A stretch of 64,000 nucleotides of DNA. Origin: Ophioderma brevispina. Taxonomy: Eukaryota; Echinodermata; Ophiuroidea; Amphilepidida; Ophiodermatidae. The notes under the pieces are model-generated. The model saw nothing but the letters and a program-made list of their open reading frames with translations, did not search any database and was not told the origin of the DNA. The translations under genes were made by a program, and so were the position numbers. Shown piece by piece: positions 34,372 to 45,850 of the stretch. Positions within the stretch are counted from its first letter, which is position 1. Each line of letters opens with the position of its first letter. The DNA is taken from positions 37,137 to 101,136 of the forward strand of contig JAMKCH010001673.1 of the NCBI GenBank assembly GCA_023653785.1, read 5' to 3'.

Positions 34372-34527
34372 GACTAGAGCTAGAACTTTCCTTAGTGTTT
34401 TTTTCGGTCAAACTACTTGGGCGGCTTGGTCTTGTGTTCTAGCAGGAGGAACTCGTCGGTATGACCACAACTCAGCCCTGCCTGTTGTGATTGTCCACTA
34501 GCACTGCTCTACTCGGAGACCTTATTG
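34372..34527. repeat. Repeat related to 38443-38655
   Basis: Ends in GCCCTGCCTGTTGTGATTG...GCACTGCTCTACTCGGAGAC. The same ending, diverged, closes two tandem units at 38443-38655. Together with the opening TGACTAGAGC it looks like one old dispersed repeat. No coding function is seen. Confidence 0.45.
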
Positions 34528-34599
34528 ATTTTATTTATTTTTCATCAATTTATCCAGGGTAATCCGATCACAAAAATAGCTGTTCTTACACGGGCCTGC

Positions 34600-35090
34600 A
34601 CATTAACATATAAAATTTGCACACAAAAAAAATAAAAAAATTAAAAAAATTAAAAAATATATAGAAATTCAATTGCACCCACATTAATGAATTATTAAAA
34701 ATAATACTATATACATCAAATTATTATTAAAAATAGAAGCACACTGCATAACGTAGCACATATTATTGCAACAACAAAACCGACACCAAAGAAAATAGGT
34801 GGCCTACCAGAGCATTACATACTTACACAAATTACATTTAAATAGCAATTTCCATACCTCCCACACCAAACACGCACCCAAACTTGTACACAAATATTAC
34901 CCAAACACAAAAGCCAAAATCACACACACCATAAGCACACTCACCATAACAGCCCACTCTACTATTATAACCAACCATACTACAAAACATACCAGACCCG
35001 CTCGATACACACACCCACCCTCAAACATACATCCTCACACGCATACAGACGCCCTCACGCCACACACGCACGCAGGCACGATTGCAAGCG
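34600..35090. repeat. A-rich then CACA-rich low-complexity DNA
   Basis: Runs of AAAAAAATTAAAAAA (34620-34665) give way to CACAC/CCACAC-rich sequence (34850-35075). The 109-codon plus-strand frame here is Thr/His/Pro low complexity and I reject it as a gene. Confidence 0.65.
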
Positions 35091-35149
35091 ACTGGTATAC
35101 ATATAACGAAAGAACCTCAGAAAAATAAAATACAGGCCCAAGATTTATT

Positions 35150-38000
35150 TACACCAATTGGGTCTAAAGCAACTATAAACCATAAAAATACATCAATAAA
35201 AGCCTATTGATGATGAGTTGTAAAGTCGTTTGAAGCATTTGAATATTTGGCGGTGACTTTTCTGATATCAAAATTAATTTTATTCCATAGTAAGCCTCAA
35301 CACCACTGGGGTAAAACCTGACGACTTATAATACTCAGTATCTTTACCATTTGTGCACGGAGGTAGCGCCAGCAGACCAGCTGCGGCTTGTCTTGTATTA
35401 ACATTATGGCACATTAACACTAATTAAATTTAGAACAAAGGTATGAGGAGCGAACCATTTAAAGTTTATAAATCAATAGCTTTAGTAGTTATTACGGATC
35501 TTGAAGAGACTTCCAGCCCACAATAGGAAACATCTCAGATGACCGTTAATGAATGAACACTTAGAATATTCTACTAGCCCGCACAGCGTTTTTTTGCAAA
35601 ACATCTAGCTTATGTGGATCCTCTTTAAATCTACCGTACCATACAACATTGCAATAATTGAAATGGGGCCTGAATTAATGACTTATACAAAATGTTTAAA
35701 GTGGTACCATCAAGAAATGTGCTGAACGTGCTTAAAGTCCAATCTACAAAAAGCTTTTGGATAAAACCATTAATTTGACATGCCACAACGTTCATCATCG
35801 ATACCCACGCCTAAACATTGAGCTTTTTCACGTTTAGTTTACCATCCACCATTAACATAACTGTCAAGGAATCATCAATGCACATTACGTAATCTTTGAA
35901 CTAATGCCTATAGCATGCATTGGTGTTGTCTATGTTTAGGAAAGCTCTAATTGGCACGAAGCCATATTCAATAATTCATCAATATCATCAGTAAGCTTTT
36001 TTGACATAACTTTACATCACTACCACTGACATACAGTGTAGTATCATCAGCGGCATACATCGAAATTTTCCCAATGTTTTAATAACATTGGCAATCATTA
36101 ATAAAAAATAATAACCGTAAAAGTGCCCAAGAATACTGCCTTGCGGAACACCAGTGTTTTCACGGGGTAATGACTTGACACAACGCCATAAATTTACCCG
36201 TTGTTTTTCTACAGCGGGTATGACCTAAACCATCTTAAAGTGATGTTAGATGCACCAATTACGAAGTTTTATTAATCTAAAATTCATGGTTTTAACCAGT
36301 AATCAAATGCTTTTGTAAATCAATAAAGCCACACCAGTCATTTTACCTGAATTAATTGGCAGCCAGTCATCCACCATAATCATAGGGCAGTTCGGTAGAG
36401 TGCCCAGGTCCGAAAGCCTGACTGGTGATCATTAAGAATATTTTTTTACTTACATAAGATAACTGAATTTGGCACTCTGCGCTCTCAATATCCTTAACTG
36501 ACCACAAAGGCAGTATAGACATGGCCTGAATTTATTTGTATTGTCACGATCACACCTTTATGTAATGGATAGACTTTGGGCGACTTTCCATACAGAATGG
36601 AAAAATGCAATAGACAGAGAGATGTTAAGTATGTAAGTCAAACTATCTACAATTGCAGGACGAGCTAACTTTAAGACCCTACAACTTACATCATCGAGAC
36701 TCAGTAGCCTTATTAGCACTCATGGACGTATTTTCTTTGTCAACAAAATCAGATGAAATGAGAGGTAAATCAGTACGAATTAGCGGACTTGACTTTACAC
36801 AATTAACATTACTATTATCAGCCATACCTTCATAATCATATTCATCAATCAAATTGGTAGCAACATGTGTGAAATGCTTATTAAAACCATTCGAAACATC
36901 ATCATCTGAAGTCAAAACCTTACATTTAATACAATGGACGATGGATTACAAGAACGTTTGGAAGGAAGGACATGTTAGAGACTGCCAAAGTTTACGTGAG
37001 TCATTGCAATTACGGCTGATCAATCCTTGTAATAATCCCTTTTGGCAATCCTAATCATACTAGTAACATATTCCTGCCTGATTTTTGGTACGCCGTCCAG
37101 TCAGAAACATTGTTACTACGACAGCCATACGATGAAGTGAATCTCACTTACCATTTTTTTTGCTTTATATCGCCACTTAACCAAGGTGCCGGGGACGTCT
37201 TTACGCGCTTGCTCTTTTAGGCAATGACGATTCACAACATCAAAAAACATAGTAATCCCAAAGTTCCAACGCATCATCACATTATCATGTTTAACAATCT
37301 CATACCATGGCATTTTATAAACAAATCATTAACAAAACTTTGCTCATTGAAGTCTTTGAAGCAACGAAAATCAATAGTCTTAGACCACCCTGATATTCTT
37401 GCTTACGAATGGCATAAACTCAATGGAAATGGTCGCTTATGCGCAGTTTGAATCACACGCACTTTCCTTATACAATTCACAATTAGATGTACAAAATACG
37501 TCAATAATTGTTCTACTAAGTTGTGTCACACGTTTGGAATGGTAATTAATGCTGAAAGTTGAACATGTTAAAAAAACTTTAAACTCGTTCACCTGCGTAT
37601 TACTCCCAGTTGTAAAATCACAATTGAAATCGCCCAGCAAAACCTTCTCTTCTTTTCGCAGATGCATTTGATAACATTGTAACATAACTTAGTGGAAAAA
37701 AACATTATTTTTTTGCCATCACAGGATATTCTGGCACAAATAAGGATTGAACTCATGTGTGGTGGGGTAATTTCAACCCAATTACATTCAACCGTAATAT
37801 CACATAAATCGTCCCTTCTTTTAAAATTAAGATGATCACTCACTACCACGGCAACACACCCCCATCTCTAGTACGGTCAGCCATCAGTATGTTATAACCC
37901 ATCTCATTTCATTTCATCATCACTGATCGTTTGATCACAAAGATTTCATTGATACATAGAAATCAAAAGTGTGTTACCACACAAATGTCTAAAATTTCTT
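35150..38000 (-). pseudogene. Non-LTR retrotransposon (APE endonuclease + reverse transcriptase), broken
   Basis: A LINE ORF2 read on the minus strand, in several frames because of indels. Endonuclease: GYNILMADRTRDGG and VAVVVSDHLNFKRRDD (37900-37800), KVLLGDFNCDF (37650-37615) and VTQLSRTIIDVF (37530-37490), matching the 'GDFN' and 'S.T.ID' blocks of APE-type LINE nucleases. A linker contains ISNGFNKHFTHVATNLI-like sequence (36691-36915). Reverse transcriptase: AFDYWL near 36310, LPRENTGVPQGSILG (36165-36125) and YAADDTTLYVSG (36062-36020), where AADD replaces the usual F/YADD. C-terminal FNYCNVVWYG and VLQKNAVR are near 35650-35590. The beginning of the nuclease domain is not seen, so the copy is probably 5' truncated near 38000. 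Order and motifs fit CR1/L2/Jockey-like clades; the exact clade is uncertain. Confidence 0.9.
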
Positions 38001-38442
38001 CATTACCATAAGACTATAAATTTAGATTGCAAATTTTAAACCCTTTGTTTTTTAAATGGGGAACTTTACCATCATCAAGTTGCAAATAATCATTTTTATT
38101 TTAACTTAAACTCTTCTTTTTAAAATATTAAAAAACAGAAAAAAACTAAATTATATTTGTTATTAAATTAAACAACTTTAATTCCTTATTTTTTTGCAAC
38201 ACGAAGGCAAATGTTCGGCACAACTTATCATGGCCTCAAATCAGTTCCTGAGTACGCGTACTATGACCAAGACGATACACTTAAGCCTTGACGCTATCCC
38301 GATGGTAGGCAATGTCTTTTTGATGGTGGTTTGAAGACCGCAATTGTAACACCAGAGAATGCCGTTGCCATTATCCGCGGTTACGCACTGATTCGGTCCC
38401 GCCTTGAGAGAAAATGTGATTGTTGGATAACTTAGCGGTAAA

Positions 38443-38655
38443 ACGGCTCTACTCTTCGAGCTGAGCGGTCTCACAAGAATCGGCCTTGCCTGTGTTGCTT
38501 GGCCATTGGCACGTGCTCTACCTCGGAACCTTTTAAAAGGCCGGCTTACGTGCTTTACTCAAAGACTGAGCGATCTTACTAGGATTCGGTCTTGCCTGTG
38601 GTGCTCTTTTTTGCCATTGGCACCTGCTCTACTCTACTCGGAGACTCTTTAGTAC
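38443..38655. repeat. Two tandem diverged units (~115 bp)
   Basis: Each unit contains GAGCGRTCT, TCGGYCTTGCCTGTG, GCCATTGGCAC and TGCTCTAC...CTCGGA. The first spans about 38455-38530, the second about 38565-38655. A third relative is at 34372-34527. Confidence 0.55.
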
Positions 38656-38699
38656 CTGTGTAGAATCTGACTTGAAATACTAGCCTTCGTGCTGTCATT

Positions 38700-40200
38700 T
38701 GGGGCTATGGCTAAGTCTCCTTACTCTTTGGTTTGAGGATGTGGTCCTCATCGTAAGGGAATGTCAGTGCCTGTAGTGAGGGCTTCTGACGATGGCTTTC
38801 CGCAGTGACAGGCTGTTTCTTGGTCTTATTTCTTTCTTTCTTCACAACCTTTGGTTATGCACAGGTTTCGATTCAGCTGCGGCGGCTGTCGCCGCAGGCT
38901 GCGCCCTGCTTTTCAGCTAGGTGGGGGGACTTACACGTTTTAGCCTTTTTTGTTTGGGCTTCTTGGGGAGTTTCAGTATCATTATTTGATTCCACATTAT
39001 CATCGTCTATTTGGGCTAGAGTGGGACATGTGATTCCTGTTCGCCATTACTAGCGGAGCAAATATCCATTGCTACAATTGATTGAAAACCTCTCCTTCCT
39101 AGTGGTCGTATTGTAATAACGGGACTTCCCTATCGTCATCTTGTGCTAGTAAACAATACCCTGAAAAATAAAAAAACTATATTAGGGGCACGCAATTTTG
39201 AAATCTACTTTTTTTTAAAACCCGAAAAAACATGAAAGCCTACCCTAAAACCACGCGAAACGACCGGGCTACGATTAGACTGGGTTAGTCCCTAAAACTT
39301 AAAAGTATACTAAAAATTTTTGACCAAACATTACAAATCCGCAAAAAAACTACATTACTAAGAAAAAGTCTAAAGTCTAATGTTTGGTTTTTTCCTCTGG
39401 ATGGGCTCCAAGATAGTGTGGATACCCTTGTCAGATCTTTTTTTCCTTTGACAGGGGTCAAGAGACTCCCTCCACACCCAAGGTGGGGGCTCCAGTTTAC
39501 TCGATGGAGACCGAGCATGCAACAGGTAGCACTGGATACCATGGTACCTAAGTGGGCATACTCACGAGGGACTGAGTATGGACCTGACAGTTAGCAGGTT
39601 CCTCCTAAATTCATCCGGCATCATGGTCAGTGTTATATCCGCCAGTATTGTCGCAAAACCGGTCCGGAGACACGGACTTCAGGAAGCCGGCGATACCGAG
39701 TATGGTTTACCATTGGCCTTTTACGCGGGGTTGAACTCTTCTCTACCGCAACCCCTCGTATTTGTTGCAAAACCATGCGTCCGAATGACCCGGGCTCAAA
39801 ATCCCGTTTTGCCCGCTATAGGCGTGTTGTGGGTAAGATGCCCTCTCTTTTTCTCTGCGGGTTAAAGCGTCTAAAAAATCGATATGAGCACCGCGCTTTA
39901 GCGTGCGCTCTCGTCAAAACCAATATATGCAACTTTCGCCTATCCCTTTTTTTCTCTCTCAACATCAGTGTGTATGCATTCAGAGTGCAATGAAACACCC
40001 ACTGTGACTGGCAGTTTGTGGGTGCCAGCCATTTACTATGCAAGTTTAGTTCATGAGTTGATCCGGAAGAAGAGAGTGAATCTCGAAAGCTTGACAATAA
40101 AATTTTTACTACATTAGCTACGTCCACGCATCCTAATTTCTTCCTATTATCTAAAAAAAGCCAATCTCTTATAGTTCAAGTGGTATCAAATTTCTTACGC
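38700..40200. other. Spacer with short unassigned frames
   Basis: 39540-39990 is GC-richer and CpG-containing and carries two overlapping frames (95 and 72 codons, from 39578 and 39775) with a basic stretch RFARYRRVV but no recognisable domain. I cannot support a gene; a decayed element or an exon would both be possible. Confidence 0.35.
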
Positions 40201-40202
40201 TA

Positions 40203-40240
40203 TATTTTATATATATATATATATAGATATATATATATAG
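40203..40240. repeat. TA dinucleotide microsatellite
   Basis: An ATATAT run of about 35 bases with one G interruption, followed by AGAGGGAGGG. Confidence 0.9.
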
Positions 40241-40625
40241 AGGGAGGGTGTTGTATGACGTGAAAGATCCCCCTAGATCCAATTGGTATACGTAGGGTGA
40301 ACAATGGACTAGGTGCATGAGCGGGACCGCTTGTACTGCCTACGCCAGAAAAAAGCAGGCCTGTAGGGCTGTATGGCTGTAGTAATATCTTCTTTTAAAT
40401 CGTCTTATAAAAAAGTATTCATATCAAATTATGAACAAAATTGAAACATTGAAACAACATAAGTCTGGGGAATGGCAGGCCTCTTGGCTTATTTCCCAGT
40501 ACTCTTCCACACATCATTAATTATGTATTTCATACAATATTGTATTTTATGTGATGCATAGTGTAGGTTTACATGTATGTGGTGGAAAGAAAATAATTAT
40601 ATGTTTATGATGATGTTATGTTTGG

Positions 40626-40740
40626 GGCCGCTCGGGACCAGAACGTAATATATACAGCGTGAGTCAAAAAAAAGTATACACTTCCTGATAAGTGTGATAT
40701 TCCATATGACTAATATTTTCATGAATGGTTGTAACCTATG
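40626..40740 (+). repeat. Isolated CTCGGGACCAGAACGT-TATATA motif joined to a mariner-like end
   Basis: GGGGCCGCTCGGGACCAGAA then CGTAATATATA matches the motif of the rDNA-spacer-like repeats at 14.0-14.8 kb in inverse orientation. It is followed directly by CAGCGTGAGTCAAAAAAAAG, which resembles Tc1/mariner termini. No matching right end was found. Confidence 0.5.
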
Positions 40741-40824
40741 AATAGAAAACATCCTCCTGCTTGCGGTCTCATTTTAGGAATGGATTTAAACCTCAATGGC
40801 AACAAAGATAGCATTAATGTAGAC

Positions 40825-41100
40825 GGGCCACGGCATAAAAGCGCTGCCGTGGCCCAGCTACGTGAAAATGCTAAGCTTTGGTGTAATTCTGAGGGTTAAA
40901 AATAGTCCAAATGCAAAGTTACACCAAAGCTTAGCATGTAACGTGGACGGGCCATGGCATGTTAACGTGGCAGGGCCACGGCATTTTAAAAAAGCACGGC
41001 AAAAGCAACCCTAACTCTCTTACCTTTTGGACTTTTTTAACCCTCAAAAATTACACCAAAGCTTAGCATTTAACGTTGCCTGGCCACAGCAGCGCGTTTT
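40825..41100. repeat. Cluster of perfect inverted repeats, GGCCACGGC family
   Basis: GGGCCACGGCA (40825-40835) pairs with TGCCGTGGCCC (40845-40855). ATGCTAAGCTTTGGTGTAA (40868-40886) pairs perfectly with 40919-40937, and TTACACCAAAGCTTAGCAT recurs near 41050-41070. GGGCCACGGC words appear again near 40970. It belongs with 11797-12115 and 15050-15720. Confidence 0.7.
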
Positions 41101-41344
41101 TCCTATAGGCCTTGCGTGATGTCTTACGGCAAAGATTTTGCTAACGTTTTAACCTCTAGGCCTTGCGTGAAACCATGCAAAATTGGCGGGGAATCTTTAA
41201 ACTTGCTTACGCATAAACATTTTACATATATAGGCCTTGTAAATCTTAATATTTCGCTGTTAAAAATCATTTTGTTAGAATTCGATTAGCTCTCGTTACA
41301 TTAGATTGTTGTAATTGATTTGGGGACGTTTTCTGCTCTGGGGA

Positions 41345-41830
41345 CAGCTTTGGTTCTCATTGCATCTAGGCCAGTTTCCCCGCTGAAGGTGCAATGTTTC
41401 TCAGTGGGAATCTCGGACGGTTTCCGGCAGAAGATCGAAGTTGGTGCAATGCTTCTCAATGCTGCCATCTGGGACGTCTTTCCGCAAAAATGACACGTGT
41501 TCTCGTTGCATCTGGGTCGTCTTCCGGGAAACTGACGCGCATGTTCATGTTGCATCTGGGACGTCTTCAGCGAAAATGACGGCGATGTTCCTCGTTGGCA
41601 TCTGGGAGTCTTACAAGAAAATGGACGTGTTGTTCATAGTTGCATCTGTGACGTCTTCCAGGAAAATGACTCGATGTTCATCGTTGCATCTGGGCCGTTA
41701 TCAACTGTAGCTTACTATTCCGTGCCGGCCAAAACTGTCGAGATGCAATGAAACGCAAAAGTTGTTTCTCATTGTATCTGGGCCGTTAAAATAAAAAATA
41801 GATTGCATCTCGTTGCATCTGGGCCGATGT
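41345..41830. repeat. CATCTGGGACGTC minisatellite, array 2
   Basis: About nine degenerate units with TTGCATCTGGGNCGTC, AAATGACGC and TGTTCNTCGTTG. It is less regular than array 3. It is followed after about 1 kb by segment X (42837), whereas array 3 is followed directly by it. Confidence 0.8.
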
Positions 41831-42836
41831 TCGGCAAAACCGACCGGTCCGGTTAGGGTTTAATCTTATGCTAATGACGGTCAGTCACATCGCACGCCCT
41901 ATGCTGCGCACAAATATGACTTAATTAAAAATCTTTGACATGGGCCCGTTAATTGTATTCAGTTGTTTTTCAAAACCAATTATGAAGCTCATCCAAATTT
42001 TTCGTTATGTATAAAAAACACCACAATGATCAATTGTTGGTTTGTCTTTATAAACAAATAACATTCGTCAACATACAATGACGGTAGGCTTTTCAGGACA
42101 TTAAACGCTCACAATGTAAGTAGCTTGAAACAAGTCTATTTATCTACGTACTTGGCAAGGCAGACGACGGCACTTCTGTTTACAACTTCAAGTAAAACAA
42201 TGCCGAAAATGATTTAAGGCTGTTTTTTAGCTTGTGAAAAAAAGTCAAGTGGGGGACAATTAGACTATTTAGGCTGTACATTACAGCAGTAGACACCTAT
42301 GTCATGCCCAGGGTCATTAACCATGACATGTAGGTTAATTTAGTCTTCCTATTTATTTCCATGACTGACCTGTTTTTAATTACACATTACTATCGCCATG
42401 CCCGGCATGGCCATGCATGTCAATGGTAATGTAGATCTCGCAGAGTACTACATCAGTGGAGGATTTTAAGAGTCCAGCAGCTGCTGACAGGCCCCCCCCC
42501 TTAAAATACTGGCTCAGGGCCCATAAGAAACACCCTAGTCCACATAAACTGGGATATCGCATCTACTCACGACACTAAAGGGCCCCACCCTAAGCTGCTG
42601 GACAATGCCCTTTTCCTTAAATCGCCACTGAACTCCCATCAATTCCACTCAATCAAAACTATGACATTCCAATCTTTATATGGCCTTACGTGGAAGCTGA
42701 AGTCAGCTTACTTGACCGCACTTCAGTGCAGTGTTAGCCCAGCTACCCAGACTGAGCAGCCTATAGCAACACAGATAAACTCATGAACTGGCGTTTGGAC
42801 CACAAGAAAAAAATATAGGAGTGTGTAAATTTTAAT
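41831..42836. other. Spacer, no gene seen
   Basis: AT-rich DNA between array 2 and segment X. A run of nine C lies near 42492-42500. No frame, TIR or RNA gene is supported. It has no counterpart between array 3 and segment X at 57.2 kb and is therefore a candidate insertion. Confidence 0.4.
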
Positions 42837-43297
42837 TTTTGATCTTATCTCAGAGGTTATGCAATTTTAGAAGAGCAGAGTTGTTAACAAAATGTTAATT
42901 CAATACTGACGACTGTATCGGCATATGAAACAACGAATCTGTAGTTGAAGGGGTATGGGGCCATGGGGAGATTTTCTGAAGATACAAATTTCTCTAAATT
43001 GTCACTTTATTGGTTGTAGTACATTTACCGAGAACATTTCAAAGGTTATTGATAAAAAGTTATTATTGTTAGTACATGAAGACAATGTTTTTTGTCTTAG
43101 TCACCAGTCCTCGAGTCTGATATACTACATAGATGAGCATTCTAAATAAACAAAAACAAAAAAAAACAAAAAAAAAACGGTTTAAAAAAATGGGGGTGCA
43201 CTTTTCTGGAAATGCCCACGTCTCTTTGTAAAATACTAATAGTCCAAGAAATTTTAGCCAAATTGGTATCCTGAAAGGGGACAAAACAATACATATT
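42837..43297 (+). repeat. Segment X, copy 1 (pair with 57220-57540)
   Basis: Shared phrases: AATACTGACGACTGTATCGG, CTTAGTCACCAGTCCTCGAG, ATGGGGGTGCACTTTTCTGG and GACAAAAC.ATACATATTA. This copy contains about 120 bases (around 42930-43075) that are missing from the other. It ends at the MITE at 43298. Confidence 0.8.
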
Positions 43298-43806
43298 AAG
43301 GCTTTTCACACTGAGCCGGTGATCGATCGCTACATGTATATGTAGACTTAAAACCAGCCACCAAATTCATAATAATACTTCGCCAACTCTGACACAGGTA
43401 TCGCTGTTGTGCTTCCTCAAATAACAGCACACATTCGTCCAATAAATGCACTTACGTAAGAGTCTATTCGCCATGTTGAATTTCATTATCCAGTCCGTTC
43501 GATTTCATGAACCGAAAACTCACAATTTCTGTGCGGAACAAACCAAGGTAACAAGTTATATCATTTAAAAGATGGCCATGTACCTCATTTAAAATGTCAA
43601 CTACAACCACTGCCGTAAATGCCTCAAAAAGAAGTTTTTCGTGAGAGTAGCAGCTAATGAAATCCTTTCTTTGGAAAACTTTTACATCGTAACTAAGGCG
43701 CTATTGCGCATGCACGTCTAGTATTCAGAAGACGGCTGCACTAGTCTTCAAAAACGGCGATCGATCGCAAAAGTCGATCGATCACCGGCTCAGTGTGAAA
43801 AGCCTT
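43298..43806. mobile_element. MITE with 32-bp perfect TIRs
   Basis: The TIR begins AAGGCTTTTCACACTGAGCC and continues into GGTGATCGATCG (43298-43329); the right arm (43775-43806) is its exact inverse. The sequence at about 57530 has the uninterrupted target, so the insertion and a 3-bp ATT duplication are directly visible. Non-coding interior. A 3-bp duplication suggests a PIF/Harbinger-type source, which is inference. Confidence 0.9.
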
Positions 43807-43855
43807 ATTATTCAGCCTCAGTACACTATCCTATGTTCACAAAAATAAAGGAAAT

Positions 43856-43998
43856 CTACCAAAGAGACGTTGGCAACGTAAAAAGCCACCAAGTTTTAAA
43901 AAAGAGTATGAGCCATATAAAGTTAATAAATGTAAAGAGAGCACCAAGTATGTTCAAGTGCGTCTGCCCCATTGGCAAACTTGGTCCCATTTCTTCTG
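43856..43998 (+). repeat. Inverted copy of 44477-44607
   Basis: About 140 bases that are the reverse complement of the start of composite unit copy 2. Read on this strand they encode KRRWQRKKPPSFKKEYEPYK in one open frame followed by VRLPHWQTWSHFFCN. This arm keeps an internal piece (GTAAAGAGAGCACCAAGT) that is deleted from the 44.5 kb arm but present at 3.48 kb. Confidence 0.75.
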
Positions 43999-44476
43999 CA
44001 ATGCAAAAGAAAATACATGCCCGTTTTCCCACCGTCAGCCTCCATGCAGCGTAAATATATAGTTTTAAATGCTAGAGGTACTGATGTAATAATATTGAGT
44101 TCAAAAGAGTTCCTCTTCATGTGAGGTCATTGCAGAAACCAGAGCAGCGGGAACCTTCCTATGGTGTTTAGTATATAACCTATACTACCCAAAAACATAC
44201 ATGAACTCTACCACAGAACTCATAACAAACATACCTTTCAGTCGACTGTCGGAACACATTTTCGACGGGAAAAGAATTGCGCCACATGGATGTTGTTACA
44301 ACGAGATTGGACTTTATTCCGTATATTGAATACATAGTTTCAAACTCACTGCCAATATAACTTTAAGGAAGAACAAGTGCAATTTGGAATTATTTAAATC
44401 AACAATTTGGTCTGATGATGATGGTTGCTTAAAATAATTACCATGAATGTTCTAAAAAAAAAAAGAATTCAGAATA

Positions 44477-44834
44477 GAAGAAATGGGACCAAGTTTGCCA
44501 ATGGGGCAGACGCACTTGAGTATACTTCAATTTATTAACTTTATATGGCTCGTACTCTTTTTTTAAACTTGGTGGCTTTTTACGTTGCCAACGTCTTTTT
44601 GGTAGATAATCTGTTAACACATTATGAAAGTCGAAGTGATCCATGATGACGGTGTATGTTCGAGAAGCTTGCACGGAATTGAAGTAAATGATACAGGACG
44701 ATAATTTTCAGAAACAGTTCTATCCCTTTTTTGTAAATAGGGAAACATTTGCGCTTTACTTCTTTGGGGAGTTTCCAGTGTCCACATTTCTGGAACATGT
44801 TCATAAATACTGGAGCAATTTGCTTGAAGAGCAA
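44477..44834 (-). pseudogene. Conserved unidentified reading frame remnant (copy 2)
   Basis: The minus strand carries VFMNMFQKCGHWKLPKEVKR (44622-44834), then in another frame TYTVIMDHFDFHNVLTDYLP followed by KRRWQRKKPPSLKKEYEPYK and VRLPHWQTWSHFF (44438-44674). The same peptides are recoverable at 3430-3810. No family is recognised. A decayed transposon protein is my best guess. Confidence 0.35.
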
Positions 44835-44876
44835 CTTAATAAAACCATCGCTGGAATTTGGTCAGGTCCAGTTGCT

Positions 44877-45850
44877 ATATAGCGCCGCTATATGTCTAGA
44901 ACATCAATCCAGAAAATATTTTTTTCTACTCTTGTCAATAGAACATCTAGAAAATAGCAGCTATATAGCGCCAGCGTCGGGCGAAAATTGTCTAGTCTAG
45001 AGATCAAGCTAGAAATAGCATAGATTAGAAGCGAAGCTTGATCTGTGTAGAGTCGGTAACTATAATTTTTTGCATGCTATAGATGAGGTGACATGTGACG
45101 TCAACGCCGGGCAACGAACAAAGCACTGCCCGGCAGTATGCGTAAACACCTGCAGGGCTTGTGCTTTTAAAATTCGCGCTCAATCAGGCGTGATAAGGCT
45201 AAATGAATGCTGTAACTGTATGGGCATATTCTTCGCACCTCTAACATGTCAGTAGACCAGGTGCTAACTTGTGTTTGTAAACATTGATGTCACCTCATCT
45301 ATATAGCGCCACTATTTTCTACTCTAGTCTAGAAGATCAAGCTAGAAAATAGCAGCTATAGCGTCAGTGCCGGGCGAAAATTGTCTATAGTCTAGAAGAT
45401 TAATCTAGAAAATAGTTGTGTCTAGCGTATTTTTGCTACTCTAGTCTAGAAGATCAATCTAAAAATAGCAGCTAATAGCGCTGGGGGAAAATTGAATCTG
45501 TAACTATATTTTTGGTTTTTGCTATAGCGCCGCTATTTGTCTAGAAGATCAAACTAGAAAATAACATTTTTAGAAGATCAATCTAGAATATAACATTGTT
45601 TGTACTGTAGTCTAGAAGATCAACCTAGAAAATAGCATCTATCGCCAGGCGAAAATTGTCTGGTCTAAAAGATCAATCTAGAAAATAGATTATTATCTGG
45701 CCGGTAACTATAACGCCGCTATTTGTCTAGAAGATCAATCTAGAAAATAGCATTTTTGTCTAGTCTAGAAGACCAAATTAGAAAATAGCAGCTATAAAGC
45801 GCCAGTCTGAGTGAAAATTGTCTTATCAATCTAGAAAATAACAGATATAT
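44877..45850. repeat. TCTAGA hairpin array, copy 2 (uninterrupted)
   Basis: Ten or more units of TCTAGAAGATCAATCTAGAA embedded in CTATTTTCTA...TAGAAAATAG, alternating with GCTATAGCGCC and GGGCGAAAATTGTCTAG. Each unit can fold through the 10-base arms CTATTTTCTA/TAGAAAATAG and again through the TCTAGA self-complementary words. Includes the nested foldback 45079-45302. Confidence 0.85.
45079..45302. repeat. Nested small foldback, 16-bp perfect arms (copy 2)
   Basis: ATAGATGAGGTGACAT (45079-45094) pairs exactly with ATGTCACCTCATCTAT (45287-45302). It interrupts the TCTAGA array in both copies of the composite unit, so it predates the duplication. Confidence 0.75.

Noticed and set aside
34799..35128. 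109-codon Thr/His-rich ORF
   Set aside because: CACA-rich low-complexity sequence.
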